A DNA stretch of 64,000 bases. Origin: G963676655 sp963676655 (GTDB lineage: Bacteria; Verrucomicrobiota; Lentisphaeria; Victivallales; Victivallaceae). Location: contig CAXXKX010000002.1 of NCBI GenBank assembly GCA_963676655.2, positions 806,001 through 870,000 on the forward strand, written 5' to 3'. Below the pieces are notes generated by a model. That model was not told the origin of the DNA. It did no database searches and worked only from the letters and a program-made list of their open reading frames with translations. Of this stretch, positions 1 to 9,247 are shown piece by piece. The number at the start of each line of letters is the position of its first letter. The stretch's first letter is position 1. The position numbers and the translations under genes were made by a program.

Positions 1-662
1 TCAGGTTTATTTTCTTTGATGAGTCTTGTTGCGGTATCAGTTATTTTTTTACCAATATCGTTCAGATGACAATGAACTGAAGAAGAATCAGAGTCATATC
101 TTAAAAAGATTTGTCTCAGGACATTCCTGAAGTTTGGTTTACTTCCGAATAAGTTTTCTTTGACAGCCAGGCGTTCCTGAGAGTACTCATTGAATTCCAT
201 TTTTTCAAACGCCTGGTAATAATATTTGAGCGCCTCTGGTGAATCATCCATAAAAAGAAGGATTGCCAGGATCATATCGTACCAGCCGTTGTCAGGATCA
301 TAATGTTTAATATTTCCAATATATTGAGCGGCGGCTCCGGCGTTTCTAATCGGGTTGATTTTATTGTGTGCCAGACAGGAAACCAGCAGTTTAAGCCGGG
401 GCGGGGCAATTTGATCTAAATCCGGCTCTGTGAATTTATTCCTTTCATAAGCATCGTAATCAATTAAATACAGTTTTTGAGAGTTATCAAATTCATCGAT
501 GAATATATTGTATGGTTGCAATTCGTCCAAATAAGGTGCTCTGATGACCTTGATTATACGAATACCCGATGATAGGCCAAAAACAGCAACAACTCCGGCT
601 ATCAGAACGAGCATTCCGGTAAGCATAAAATATATAATTGGCTTTGACTTATTTTCCCGCAT
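1..662 (-). CDS. membrane protein, partial (C-terminus beyond left edge)
   Basis: The reading frame opens with ATG at 660-662 on the minus strand and is still open at base 1, so only the first 220 residues are seen. An N-terminal membrane segment (about residues 9-30) is followed by a soluble region. The frame overlaps the preceding small gene by 14 bp, so it looks like the last visible member of the minus-strand operon. The stretch NGWYDMI, followed by a YYYQAFEK-type helix, also occurs in the 644-residue membrane protein at 9393-11327 (NGWYDMI, then LYFTALKK), which suggests the two are distant paralogues on either side of the alpha-2-macroglobulin operon. No known family recognised; function unknown. 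Confidence 0.75.
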   Translation of the reverse strand, partial: MRENKSKPIIYFMLTGMLVLIAGVVAVFGLSSGIRIIKVIRAPYLDELQPYNIFIDEFDNSQKLYLIDYDAYERNKFTEPDLDQIAPPRLKLLVSCLAHNKINPIRNAGAAAQYIGNIKHYDPDNGWYDMILAILLFMDDSPEALKYYYQAFEKMEFNEYSQERLAVKENLFGSKPNFRNVLRQIFLRYDSDSSSVHCHLNDIGKKITDTATRLIKENKP

Positions 663-837
663 TTGTTTGGTTGAGTTGTTCGGCTTTGCGGAGGATTTTT
701 GCTTTATCCTGTTTGTTCTGGTTGTGGGCCGAATACATGTTCTTCATGGCGGTCGCCAGGATCAGGAACAAGGCGACGGCAAGCATCAGTACGAGTAATG
801 TGGCATAACCGTCTTCGCGGTGGATTCCTTGTTTCAT
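649..837 (-). CDS. short GspK-like pseudopilin / single-pass membrane protein
   Basis: A 62-residue protein with a type IV pilin-like N-terminus: a short leader ending in Gly10, then YATLLVLMLAVALFLILA as a single hydrophobic helix. It lacks the Glu at +5 that most pilins carry; absence of Glu5 is typical of GspK-type minor pseudopilins. GspK proteins are normally around 300 residues with a large globular domain, and here only the helix and a charged tail remain, so it is either a minimal pseudopilin or a truncated one. Its start touches the stop of the upstream pseudopilin gene at base 837, implying translational coupling. Function inferred from the helix and context only. Confidence 0.6.
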   Translation of the reverse strand: MKQGIHREDGYATLLVLMLAVALFLILATAMKNMYSAHNQNKQDKAKILRKAEQLNQTNAGK

Positions 838-1496
838 TATGATTTACCTCCAGCCGAGGCGACAATGCGGATTGCCTTGTCTTTTAATACTTGTCCTTTT
901 GAGCCGATGGGCCGGAGATAAAGCACCAGCAGCGGGGCTTCTCCCGGCGGCTGTTCCCGGTCGAAGGTGGCTGAATAACTTTTGGCCAGGGCCAGGGTTT
1001 TGTCGCTGCCATGTTCTGAAAAGGTCAGAATGTTTTTCTTGACCGCAATAGTCGATTTATTGTTGAAAACGATTTTGTCCGGTTTCACGATTGCGGCGTG
1101 GCCGTTTTTGTGTACGAAGTTCCGCCAGTAATCGGCGGCTATGCTGGCGGTCCGGGTTTGTACCGCTTTATCGACGTATTTCCGGGTAACGGTCCTTCCC
1201 TTGAAGTAAAACGAGGTGGCGGCATTAAGGATTATTCCGGTAAGCAGGATGACGAAAAGCATTTCGACCAGGGTATAATTTTTTTTAGTCCACAGTCCAC
1301 AGTCCACAGTCCACAGCGGAAAATACAGTTTGCGAGAGGACTTTCTATTATTTTGCTGAGTTTTGATGCTTGTATTAAAGCTTGAAGTATTGAATTTTTT
1401 CTTTTTCATTTCTACAACCCATCCGGCTAGAGGGGGTATCCTGACCACTCTTACTGTTGACTGTAGACTGTGGACTTTTAACTTAATTTTTTTCAT
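837..1496 (-). CDS. pseudopilin-like protein with repeat-derived long leader
   Basis: Residues 74-92 (YTLVEML then a hydrophobic stretch) form a pilin-type helix with Glu at +5, followed by a small extracytoplasmic domain of about 120 residues. The segment before it is abnormal: pseudopilin leaders are usually 5-20 residues, but the open frame gives about 73, and the residue before the cleavage point is Asn, not Gly. Residues about 8-17 and 61-70 (LWTVDCGLWT) are translations of heptanucleotide repeats, so the leader seems to have been extended by repeat insertion. An internal Met30 is an alternative start. The gene overlaps the upstream one by 4 bp. It may be functional with a long leader or damaged. 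Confidence 0.6.
   Translation of the reverse strand: MKKIKLKVHSLQSTVRVVRIPPLAGWVVEMKKKKFNTSSFNTSIKTQQNNRKSSRKLYFPLWTVDCGLWTKKNYTLVEMLFVILLTGIILNAATSFYFKGRTVTRKYVDKAVQTRTASIAADYWRNFVHKNGHAAIVKPDKIVFNNKSTIAVKKNILTFSEHGSDKTLALAKSYSATFDREQPPGEAPLLVLYLRPIGSKGQVLKDKAIRIVASAGGKS
1287..1314. repeat. heptanucleotide tandem repeat AGTCCAC x4
   Basis: Four perfect copies of a 7-bp unit on the plus strand. On the minus strand it lies inside the leader of the pseudopilin gene at 837-1496 and reads TVDCGLWT. It resembles the short tandemly repeated repetitive (STRR) heptamers described in filamentous cyanobacteria, which include CAACAGT-type units. Confidence 0.9.
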
Positions 1497-1572
1497 TTTT
1501 TCAGCCCCTCTCCGGTTTGTGGTTTATCCTGACCACTCTTGCTGTTGACTGTTGACTGTAGACTTTTGACTT
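1438..1572. repeat. duplicated segment with degenerate heptamers (CTGTTGA/CTGTAGA)
   Basis: Two related blocks, about 1438-1481 and 1527-1572. Each contains ATCCTGACCACTCTT followed by degenerate heptamers (CTGTTGA, CTGTAGA, CTGTGGA, CTTTTAA). The right block encodes the C-terminus of the 146-residue pseudopilin and the left block encodes the N-terminus of the 219-residue one. The gene junction therefore looks like a local duplication of roughly 90 bp. Confidence 0.8.
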
Positions 1573-1933
1573 TTATTTTTACCTCGATAAAAGGTTTACT
1601 GTTGGGTTTCAGGACCGCTAAGACGGTCTGGTTAGGTTCCTCTTTGATCATTGATTTTATTTTTGAGTTTGGCGCAAAACCGGCTTTAGCATATTCATCA
1701 TTGAAGATGCGTTCGACCCCGGCTGAATCGTAATGTTTTTTCTTCTGAAGCCGTTCCAGGGTATTGTCGATAACCATCAAGGCTCGACGTTCATTATTGA
1801 ACGAACGGTCCATTCGTTTTAAGGTTTTCAGTCCGCCGAAGAATCCGGCGGTGAGGATTATCAGCAATCCGATCGCCATCACGATTTCAAGCAGCAGAAA
1901 ATGATTTTTCTTTAATTTTTTATTATTCATCAT
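1493..1933 (-). CDS. pseudopilin, GspI/PilV-like
   Basis: A 146-residue protein with a short basic leader and a pilin-type hydrophobic helix (LLLEIVMAIGLLIILTAG, residues about 13-31) carrying Glu at the +5-like position. The helix is followed by a small polar domain. Such minor pseudopilins are assembled by GspF-type platforms in type II secretion or pilus-like systems. The last ~25 residues (containing SLQSTVNS) are read from the heptamer repeat and probably replace the original C-terminus. The gene overlaps the upstream GspF-like gene by 4 bp (ATGA) and the downstream pseudopilin by 4 bp, consistent with one transcript. Confidence 0.75.
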   Translation of the reverse strand: MMNNKKLKKNHFLLLEIVMAIGLLIILTAGFFGGLKTLKRMDRSFNNERRALMVIDNTLERLQKKKHYDSAGVERIFNDEYAKAGFAPNSKIKSMIKEEPNQTVLAVLKPNSKPFIEVKIKVKSLQSTVNSKSGQDKPQTGEGLKK

Positions 1934-3102
1934 AATGACAATGCCTCGATGATTTTAATTAAACCGGAAAATACCGCGAAAACAATAATAAAAACAATAC
2001 TTGCAGTAATACATAAAAATAACATGTAAAGCCAGACGGAATTATTTCTGGTGTTACGTATTGTGCGATGGAAAAGCCAGTCCGTAATAATGTCAAACCC
2101 GTCGATGATATTTTCACGTGCGGCGGCATTACGCAGAATTGATTCATTTAAAGGACGGCTTAGTTTTGCTTTTCGCCAGGCATCGAGCCAGGGCATTCCT
2201 TTTTCGATCAGATTAATGAATTTATTCAGTTTGCGACGCATCCAATAATGACGGCATGCCGCATAACTGAATTTTGCGGCTGAAACGATATCTTCCCCGG
2301 ATGACAGGTAAGACGCCAGGGACGCGGCAAGTTCCATTGTTGCTATATCCTGTAATTGCGGCCTGATATATGGAATCAGAATTATGACCTCCTCCAGCAG
2401 CATTAGAATTTTAGTCCGGTAACAGCGATAAATGACGTAAGCAACGATTGGAATAAATATAATGCACATTATTTGATAGCCGGATAATGACGAAAACCAT
2501 CTGCCAACAGATATATCATAAATAAAATCAAGCGGCATAGGATCGCCGGCTGCAAGTTCGTCAAATAATCTTCTGAAGTTCGGGAATATAAAGATTGACA
2601 TAAAAATCAGAACGCCGAAGGCCACAATGAATTCGGCACAAGGCGTAGCCACGGCAATCCGGTAAATATTATTGATCTTTGATGACATGTTCAGGCGTTT
2701 GGGGAAATGAGGTAGTATTTCCGCCAGATTCCCGGCTTTTTCCGCCTTTTCAACTGCCTGCAGATAGTATTCCGGAATAAAATAACTCAGATTATTTCGC
2801 AATGCCGTATGAAGAGGATGTCCGCCTATCAAATCCCGGCAGGCCAACATCAGCGCGTCGTTCCAACTGTAACAATCCGGAAAAATATGAAAGAGAATCG
2901 GCCGGTTCCATCCAGTTTCGAAGAAGCCTGAAATATCGGTGCCGGTCTCAGTCAGGGATTGAATGGCCTCGTGGAACGGGACGTCATTTTTAGCCGCCCA
3001 GGCCAAAGTACTTGCAAGTAGAGACAATTCATTGTTTGAAAGAGTGCCTTCCGGCAGTTCATTGTATTGTCCAACAGAGTATTTTTGTTCAAAGGAAATC
3101 AT
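1930..3102 (-). CDS. GspF/PilC-family inner-membrane platform protein (copy 2)
   Basis: A 390-residue protein with the layout of type II secretion/type IV pilus platform proteins: two cytoplasmic helical domains, each followed by membrane segments (about residues 150-175, 205-225 and 360-385). Family-typical sequences are visible, such as AVEKAEKAGNLAEIL in the first half. GspF proteins sit in the inner membrane and connect the assembly ATPase to pseudopilins. The gene lies 2 bp after a second GspF-like gene and overlaps the pseudopilin downstream. No GspE ATPase or secretin is visible in the window, so the system is either completed elsewhere or minimal. Confidence 0.85.
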   Translation of the reverse strand: MISFEQKYSVGQYNELPEGTLSNNELSLLASTLAWAAKNDVPFHEAIQSLTETGTDISGFFETGWNRPILFHIFPDCYSWNDALMLACRDLIGGHPLHTALRNNLSYFIPEYYLQAVEKAEKAGNLAEILPHFPKRLNMSSKINNIYRIAVATPCAEFIVAFGVLIFMSIFIFPNFRRLFDELAAGDPMPLDFIYDISVGRWFSSLSGYQIMCIIFIPIVAYVIYRCYRTKILMLLEEVIILIPYIRPQLQDIATMELAASLASYLSSGEDIVSAAKFSYAACRHYWMRRKLNKFINLIEKGMPWLDAWRKAKLSRPLNESILRNAAARENIIDGFDIITDWLFHRTIRNTRNNSVWLYMLFLCITASIVFIIVFAVFSGLIKIIEALSL

Positions 3103-3104
3103 GG

Positions 3105-4148
3105 TTACCAGCCTCTGAACATACTTAATATTAAAGGTAGAAAAAGAATAATAATTACGATGCCGGCAATAGTTATCATTCCTGACACGGACATCATCTC
3201 CCAGGCTATACCGGTTTTACGAAAACCGAAATTACCGCGCTCCTGAAACAATTCTCCAAGTTGTTCCAGTTCTTCCGGCAGATTTTTTCCAGCGCTGTTT
3301 TCCAGCGTCATAATCAATAAGTTTGAGATATCCGGTTCGTCCTTCATTGCTTCGACCATATCCCCTCCGTTCCGGCATTTCTCCGTTATCCTGAGAATGG
3401 CATTTTTCAATTCAGGGAAATCAATAATATTCGCAATGACCGGGAGGGCTTCTTCAGCCGGGACCTGGCGTTTCATCATCATGGCCCAAATATTGCACAA
3501 CCTGGCCATTGCGAAATTATAAAACACCACTTCGGAGAACGGCAATTTGCGAATAAACAGCAACATCGTTCTGGTGGCGTTTCTGCTTCCGGCAAGAATC
3601 CAGATAATAAACATTAAGTATACAACATACAACCCGATGAAAAAAGTTAAGTTGTTTTTAATAATATTTGATATGCCGATAACCATATTCGTTAATCCGG
3701 GTAACGGTTCGCCGCATAATAATTCATCAAAGATATTTTTGAATTGTGGAATGACCTCGGCACCGAGGAAAAGGAAGATGAGAAGTGCTAAGCTTATAGT
3801 TATCAATGGATAAAGCAAAATGTCCCGGACCATGCCCGCCAGCATGTATTGCAGACGGGAAAGCCTGGATAATTCAGCGAGAATATTCGGCAGTGAACCT
3901 TCTTTTTCCCCCAATGCGATCATTCTTATATATAAAGGGTGGAATAATTTGGGATATTCCGCCAGGGATTCCGACAAGGTTTTTCCGTTATCGGTGTTTT
4001 CGCCTATTTTCATTACAATTTTTCGCATTTCCCGGTTTTTGAAATCCCTTGACAACTGTTTTATCGTAGCCGGGATCGGCAAGTCTGATTTGGTCAGCAG
4101 AGACAGTTGTTTAAAAAAATCGGCAATCTCATAAAGGTTGGTTTTCAT
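3105..4148 (-). CDS. GspF/PilC-family inner-membrane platform protein (copy 1)
   Basis: A 347-residue GspF-like protein. The first domain carries the family pattern ALGEKEGSLPNILAELSRLS near residues 76-95, followed by membrane segments at about 110-130, 155-180 and 320-342. The middle domain (MARLCNIWAMMMKRQVPAEEAL) is the usual second GspF repeat. The start codon shares one base with the stop of the alpha-2-macroglobulin gene (TAATG on the minus strand), a classic coupling arrangement. Two different GspF-like proteins in one operon is unusual for a single secretion machine; they may form a hetero-oligomeric platform. The family call is from sequence, the pairing is inference. Confidence 0.85.
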   Translation of the reverse strand: MKTNLYEIADFFKQLSLLTKSDLPIPATIKQLSRDFKNREMRKIVMKIGENTDNGKTLSESLAEYPKLFHPLYIRMIALGEKEGSLPNILAELSRLSRLQYMLAGMVRDILLYPLITISLALLIFLFLGAEVIPQFKNIFDELLCGEPLPGLTNMVIGISNIIKNNLTFFIGLYVVYLMFIIWILAGSRNATRTMLLFIRKLPFSEVVFYNFAMARLCNIWAMMMKRQVPAEEALPVIANIIDFPELKNAILRITEKCRNGGDMVEAMKDEPDISNLLIMTLENSAGKNLPEELEQLGELFQERGNFGFRKTGIAWEMMSVSGMITIAGIVIIILFLPLILSMFRGW

Positions 4149-7100
4149 TATTCAGAACTCCTGTGAGCTTGGGTTACTGTCAGTTTTTTCGGTTTGTCGA
4201 CCACGACCCGATCCGGCTCGTAATATGGATAGGCGGAAACCGGGAGAGCAGATATCTCAACCGGATATGCCGCCAATAATGTAATTCCTGTTAATATTGC
4301 GTCACGACTGAATTGCGGGAAATACAGAATGATTTTGCCGTCTTTTATTTCATACAGGTCGATTACTTTGCGCTCCCGCAGTTTATCGAGCGATTTCATA
4401 ACCGGTACGAAACCCGGCGGGATCGGGATAGCAACCATTCCCATAGGCACTGGAGCTTTCTTCAAGCCCTTGACATAGATATTCAGGTTTACCTTCTTCC
4501 CGACTTTAACATTGGTTTTGTCATATGATGCGCTTAATTCAATCAGATCTTCTTTGGGAAGACGCGGTGGCGGCGTTTTTTTCTTAACTGGCGGCCAGGG
4601 CATATAATAGGTTGCGACGATATTGTAGCCCATCATCGATTTAGTTATGCCGCTGGTGGTTATCCGGTTTACGCCGTTTACTACATGGTCATTAAATTGA
4701 AAGTATTGCATGAGGAAATAGTTGCGTTGATTGATAGCCGCAGTTTTCTTTTGTCCGTTTACGTCAACCGAGAAAGTGAAAGGTTTAAATTTCGTGTGTA
4801 ATTCAGCTTTTGTTTTCGCATATTGAATCATTGCCCGCATTGACATTATGGTTGTTTGAGTGCCGTGATCCAGTCCTTGAGCATAGAGCCAGCGCATGGC
4901 GCGATGGATTGAATCCGGATACGTGTTGTTTTTCATAAAGGCTGAAACCGCCAGTGCTGTGGTCGTTATATCAAGACCGATTCCGGATGAATAGAATATT
5001 CCGTAACCTGCATGTGACTCCCACCAATCGTACTTTTGGTTACTCTTCATCATTTTGTACAGTTGGTCTAAAAGGACTTTTGTTTCATCCGGTTTTATTC
5101 CGGATAACGCATTGGCGCAAAGCGCCATGATGTATGGATTAGCGTTTGAACCGACATGTCTGATGATATATTCACAAGCCTTAATCACGGTCTGGTTGCT
5201 GTATCCGGCCTCACGCAGGGCTATAGTACAATATGCAGTGATCTTCAAAGAGTTTTCCCAGGAGCCATTGCCAGTTTGCGTTATTTCCAGGTATCGCGCG
5301 GTGCGAGCGATTACTTTTCGATATTTTTTTGATTGATCTATTGTACTGTGGTTAGACATGAAAACTTTAGCCATGTCGTTTAAAAGCAGCAGCCCGCAGG
5401 TTGTAAGTTTATCTGTAGGCTTTTCTCCGGGATACAGACCGAAGCCGCCGCTGCGGCTTTCAAAGGTCAACAGCCTTTGGTAGCTTTCGTTGATACGCAA
5501 CAACGCTTCTTTCCTGATTTCCGGATTTAGTTCGCCGGAAGCGTGCAGATAACCCAGCACCAGGACGTTCGGGTAAGCAACGGAACAGGTTTGTTCAAAA
5601 CATCCGTAGGGTTTGCGGAGCATTCCGGATAAAGTATCGAGCATTTGCGGTAAAGGCGTCGGGTAAAGCTTGACATATATATCCCGACCTTCCTTCAACG
5701 CGTTGGCCGGAACGGAAAAGGTTTGTTCGGCAAGCCGGTCCACGGTGCCGCCGATTTCCACTGTGACTTTTCTGCCGTTCGGCAGAACTTCTATCCTGCG
5801 TTCAATGGCGTCGCTGGTTTTAGATCCGTAAGCCTTCATCAGTATTTTACAGGTTCCGGGGCTGGTAAATTTGGTTTTTATATAGATAGTTTTAACCGCC
5901 CCGGACGGTAATATCTGGTCGGGAACAGGCTGGAGTATTGTATAGCCGTCGCCGTCAGCCACTTTAAGCGATATTTTCTGAGGAGTATTCAGATAATTAT
6001 ACAAAGTTACGGGCATGGAGATAATATCGCCGTCAGTAACTTTAACCGGCGGGGTGAAGTTGATGAAAAAGTCCTGGAAAACTTTCAGTTCTTTCTGAAT
6101 ATAGTCAAGGTTGCCGCTTTTCGATACGGCATTGGCGCCGAACCGGTAATTGGTGATGGAGTCCGCAACGTTAAAAGAAATCTCCGCCTCTCCGCGATGG
6201 TCGGTGATTAACTGGGCGTTCCAGTACAGGGTTTCAGGAAAATCTTTTCTTATCCTGGGTTCGGGAAGTTCGCTTAAATCGCCTTCCGCCAGATTGAAAT
6301 AGTTTGAATCTTTTAAGTTGCTGAAAAATTCTTCGCTGTTGGCAGAAGCAGGGTAGGACCCGCCGGAGAATCCTCCTCCGTCAAGTTTTTCAATCGTTTT
6401 TACTAATGGGAGAAACATTGATATAACACCTAACGCCAGACCAATGTATACCAGGGCTATGGGGCCATAGTAAAGAAGACTGCCGAATACCCATATATTG
6501 GAATTGGATTCGCGGTAATTGCCGATGCCCCTTCCCAGTCCCGGGCGCGAATCCAACCTCAATTTGAAACTCTCCCGGGTAAATATAAAGCTGTCAAGGC
6601 TATTCATGCAGAGAGGCGGAATAATCATAAAAGCCATAAAAATAATGGTTAATAATTTGAGATTGGGAGTGTTGGGAAAGAAGAACCAGCCCATAAAGAA
6701 TATTTCACAAATGATTATGAGTAATCCGCATGAGGGGAGGGGAATATTAAGACAGTTCAAATAGTTTGAGGTGATTGGATTTTCCGTTACCAGATTAAGG
6801 CTGATTTTTTTTCTGGTTTTGTAGATTAATATGAGTAAGTATGCCATTAGAAACAGACAAACCAGGCATAGGGCAAGTCCAGCGGAAACATTTTTTGCGG
6901 ATAAAATATTATTGGAATTGGTTAAATTGATCAGTAACGCCATCCAGTAGATGAACGAAAACAAACCCATGAATATGGTATTTTTAGTAAGTTCTTTTTT
7001 AAGTATCACCAACCTGTCAATATCTGTTATGATCGGCTCCGCTTTAACATTGCCGGTGAACGCAAGGATGAGATAAGGCAGGTTCCATAAGAGGTAAAGA

Positions 7101-9214
7101 AGGGTTGAAAATGGTAAAAACCAGGCGAATAATGTGTTGCCATACCGTATGTTAGCTTCAATAATTTTATTTTCCCTTGTACTGTATTTTTCAGACATTG
7201 CAAGTTGCAGATTGTTTACAGAGCGTATCTTATGGACCAGAAATTCGGCCTCCTGCGGATTGTTGTTACGGGCAAGCAGACTTCTCGCCCGACGCTGGTA
7301 GTTAAGATCAAATAAGTTTTGTTGCAGCGTAAAATAATAGCGGGCCGAATAGGTGTCTTCCGGGAGCAACGAGTAAACGGCTTCATCAATAGCTGATATC
7401 CCCAGCGCCGCTTGCTGCGGACTGCCGTTTGAGTTGGTAACTGTAAACTTGACTTTTGCTGATTGACCCGGACGGTATTGCCGCTTGTCAAAATCGGCGG
7501 TAATTTTCAGCGGTGGGCGGTTAACTTGTATTATCCGCATGTCACTGACGATATTCCCCTCCGGCAGGATTCTGTAGGCGTGAATCTGGAGTGTGCCAGA
7601 GATGTCCCTGGGGATTATATACCGGTATCGCTGTTGTTTTGATTTAATGAAGACGGGAAACATTGTCAGGCAGGTTTTGTCTTTGACAATATTGATATAA
7701 ATATTATGATTGATTGAGTTTGATTCGATGGTTATTTCAAGCGGTTCACCTGAACGATAGACGGCTTTGGCGGTTTTCAGGTTGAAAACATTTTTATGAG
7801 TATTCGGGAATAAATGAATGTTCTCATTTACCTTATGATTGTTATAGGTCGCTGTTAGTGTATATGGCTTTTTTTGCGGGAGCAGCGACAAGATGGAAAG
7901 GCCCGAAGCGGTTGACCTGACTGATTGACCGTTGACTCTCAACTCTGCTTTAACCGGTCTTCCGTCCGGATCGGTGGTGTGTACAAACACGTCTGCTGGA
8001 ATTTCCGGAAGCCGTTCGGCCAGGGCAAATTGCCAGTGGATGCGTAAAGGTTGTTTTGAAATTGTTTTTTTAAAGATGCTGTCTTTGCGGCGGGAGTTCG
8101 GGGCGACTACTGAGGCTGATAAAGTAAAGCGTGAGTCCTCAAAGTTGAAGTCAATTCCCTCAAGTTTATCCGGCAACTGGAAGCTGAATTTTGCAGTTCC
8201 ATCCATATCTGATTTCAGCTCAATGGTTGTCAGATGTTTCTCATGTTCTTTATTTTCATATATGTCTTTCTCCCACCTGTATTGGCGTGATTTAACTTTA
8301 ACCGGAATTATTTCAGTTGCTGTAACGGTGAGTTTTATATCGGCATTTGCCAGGGGCTTGCCCCAGATGTATTTAGTATTGATCGTGCCTTTAACTAGTT
8401 CACCTGGCGCGTAAAACGGCTTATCAGTGGAGATTGTGGTATTATAGTCCGGGAGTTGATACTTTTTTACCTCGATTTGTCTTGAGGTATTAAAACTTTC
8501 TGATTTAACGTTAATGTTATAGGTGCCGGTATTGACTTGTTGGGCTAACTTGAAATTGGTGTCGGCAATACCGAATTCTGAGGAGTTAAATGTTTTATCA
8601 AAAATAATATTATCACGGGAATCCGTAATCGAAATATCAACTTTTTTGTCTCCGTACGGCTTGTTTGTGACGGTGTCAAGAGTCAGAGCTCTGATGCATA
8701 TTTTCTGGCCGGGTTGATAGACCGGTTTGTCAGTGGTCAGTTGACATTTTGTTTCAGGCAGGACTGATAGAAATTGGGTGGCATGGATTTTACCGACTTC
8801 AGCTTTTAGTTGCCATATTTTATTTTGCCGCGGCGGCAGAGTTATCAATGCAATACCCTCGTCATTGGTTGTCGCGTCAGGCAGCGGTTGATATTTCCCG
8901 TTTTTCCCGACGGGAGCAAAGCCCAGCTTGACTTTTTGCCTGGATAACGGAGTGTTATTTTTCGCGTTTCTCACTAGAATAAGTATTTTTTGCGGACGCT
9001 CCGGATTATAGCGCTTAGAGGAGAAAATAAAAATTTCAGTCGGGTCTGCGTGCTGGTTGAATCGCCAGATTGAATATAAAGATAAAAGTATCAGAACAGG
9101 AAGAAAGAAATAAACAGTCAATTTGACCGTTCGGTATGTCATTAACCCGGGAAGTTCATTATGTATATAATCCTTCCCGGATGATTCTGAATCAATATTT
9201 TCAATTTCCGCCAT
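4148..9214 (-). CDS. alpha-2-macroglobulin family protein with internal multi-TM insertion
   Basis: A 1688-residue protein. An N-terminal membrane anchor (about residues 28-50) is followed by MG-type beta domains; TDKPVYQPGQ near 162 and TDKPFYAPGE near 263 are hallmark MG2/MG3 entries. The alpha-2-macroglobulin domain starts near 990 and a thioester domain begins near 1195 with GCFEQ (Cys1205-Gln1208), the bacterial CxEQ thioester motif. Such proteins trap proteases or bind surfaces in the periplasm. The odd feature is residues about 690-940, which hold around six hydrophobic helices between the MG domains and the thioester half, with no break in the frame. It heads the operon with GspF-like and pseudopilin genes, and a consensus-like promoter lies directly upstream. 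Confidence 0.9.
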   Translation of the reverse strand: MAEIENIDSESSGKDYIHNELPGLMTYRTVKLTVYFFLPVLILLSLYSIWRFNQHADPTEIFIFSSKRYNPERPQKILILVRNAKNNTPLSRQKVKLGFAPVGKNGKYQPLPDATTNDEGIALITLPPRQNKIWQLKAEVGKIHATQFLSVLPETKCQLTTDKPVYQPGQKICIRALTLDTVTNKPYGDKKVDISITDSRDNIIFDKTFNSSEFGIADTNFKLAQQVNTGTYNINVKSESFNTSRQIEVKKYQLPDYNTTISTDKPFYAPGELVKGTINTKYIWGKPLANADIKLTVTATEIIPVKVKSRQYRWEKDIYENKEHEKHLTTIELKSDMDGTAKFSFQLPDKLEGIDFNFEDSRFTLSASVVAPNSRRKDSIFKKTISKQPLRIHWQFALAERLPEIPADVFVHTTDPDGRPVKAELRVNGQSVRSTASGLSILSLLPQKKPYTLTATYNNHKVNENIHLFPNTHKNVFNLKTAKAVYRSGEPLEITIESNSINHNIYINIVKDKTCLTMFPVFIKSKQQRYRYIIPRDISGTLQIHAYRILPEGNIVSDMRIIQVNRPPLKITADFDKRQYRPGQSAKVKFTVTNSNGSPQQAALGISAIDEAVYSLLPEDTYSARYYFTLQQNLFDLNYQRRARSLLARNNNPQEAEFLVHKIRSVNNLQLAMSEKYSTRENKIIEANIRYGNTLFAWFLPFSTLLYLLWNLPYLILAFTGNVKAEPIITDIDRLVILKKELTKNTIFMGLFSFIYWMALLINLTNSNNILSAKNVSAGLALCLVCLFLMAYLLILIYKTRKKISLNLVTENPITSNYLNCLNIPLPSCGLLIIICEIFFMGWFFFPNTPNLKLLTIIFMAFMIIPPLCMNSLDSFIFTRESFKLRLDSRPGLGRGIGNYRESNSNIWVFGSLLYYGPIALVYIGLALGVISMFLPLVKTIEKLDGGGFSGGSYPASANSEEFFSNLKDSNYFNLAEGDLSELPEPRIRKDFPETLYWNAQLITDHRGEAEISFNVADSITNYRFGANAVSKSGNLDYIQKELKVFQDFFINFTPPVKVTDGDIISMPVTLYNYLNTPQKISLKVADGDGYTILQPVPDQILPSGAVKTIYIKTKFTSPGTCKILMKAYGSKTSDAIERRIEVLPNGRKVTVEIGGTVDRLAEQTFSVPANALKEGRDIYVKLYPTPLPQMLDTLSGMLRKPYGCFEQTCSVAYPNVLVLGYLHASGELNPEIRKEALLRINESYQRLLTFESRSGGFGLYPGEKPTDKLTTCGLLLLNDMAKVFMSNHSTIDQSKKYRKVIARTARYLEITQTGNGSWENSLKITAYCTIALREAGYSNQTVIKACEYIIRHVGSNANPYIMALCANALSGIKPDETKVLLDQLYKMMKSNQKYDWWESHAGYGIFYSSGIGLDITTTALAVSAFMKNNTYPDSIHRAMRWLYAQGLDHGTQTTIMSMRAMIQYAKTKAELHTKFKPFTFSVDVNGQKKTAAINQRNYFLMQYFQFNDHVVNGVNRITTSGITKSMMGYNIVATYYMPWPPVKKKTPPPRLPKEDLIELSASYDKTNVKVGKKVNLNIYVKGLKKAPVPMGMVAIPIPPGFVPVMKSLDKLRERKVIDLYEIKDGKIILYFPQFSRDAILTGITLLAAYPVEISALPVSAYPYYEPDRVVVDKPKKLTVTQAHRSSE

Positions 9215-9247
9215 AAAATCCCCTTGTCGGATAAATTGGAATAATTT

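Noticed and set aside
7932..8414. 160-codon plus-strand ORF inside the alpha-2-macroglobulin gene
   Set aside because: Antisense shadow of a long conserved coding sequence with no start signals.
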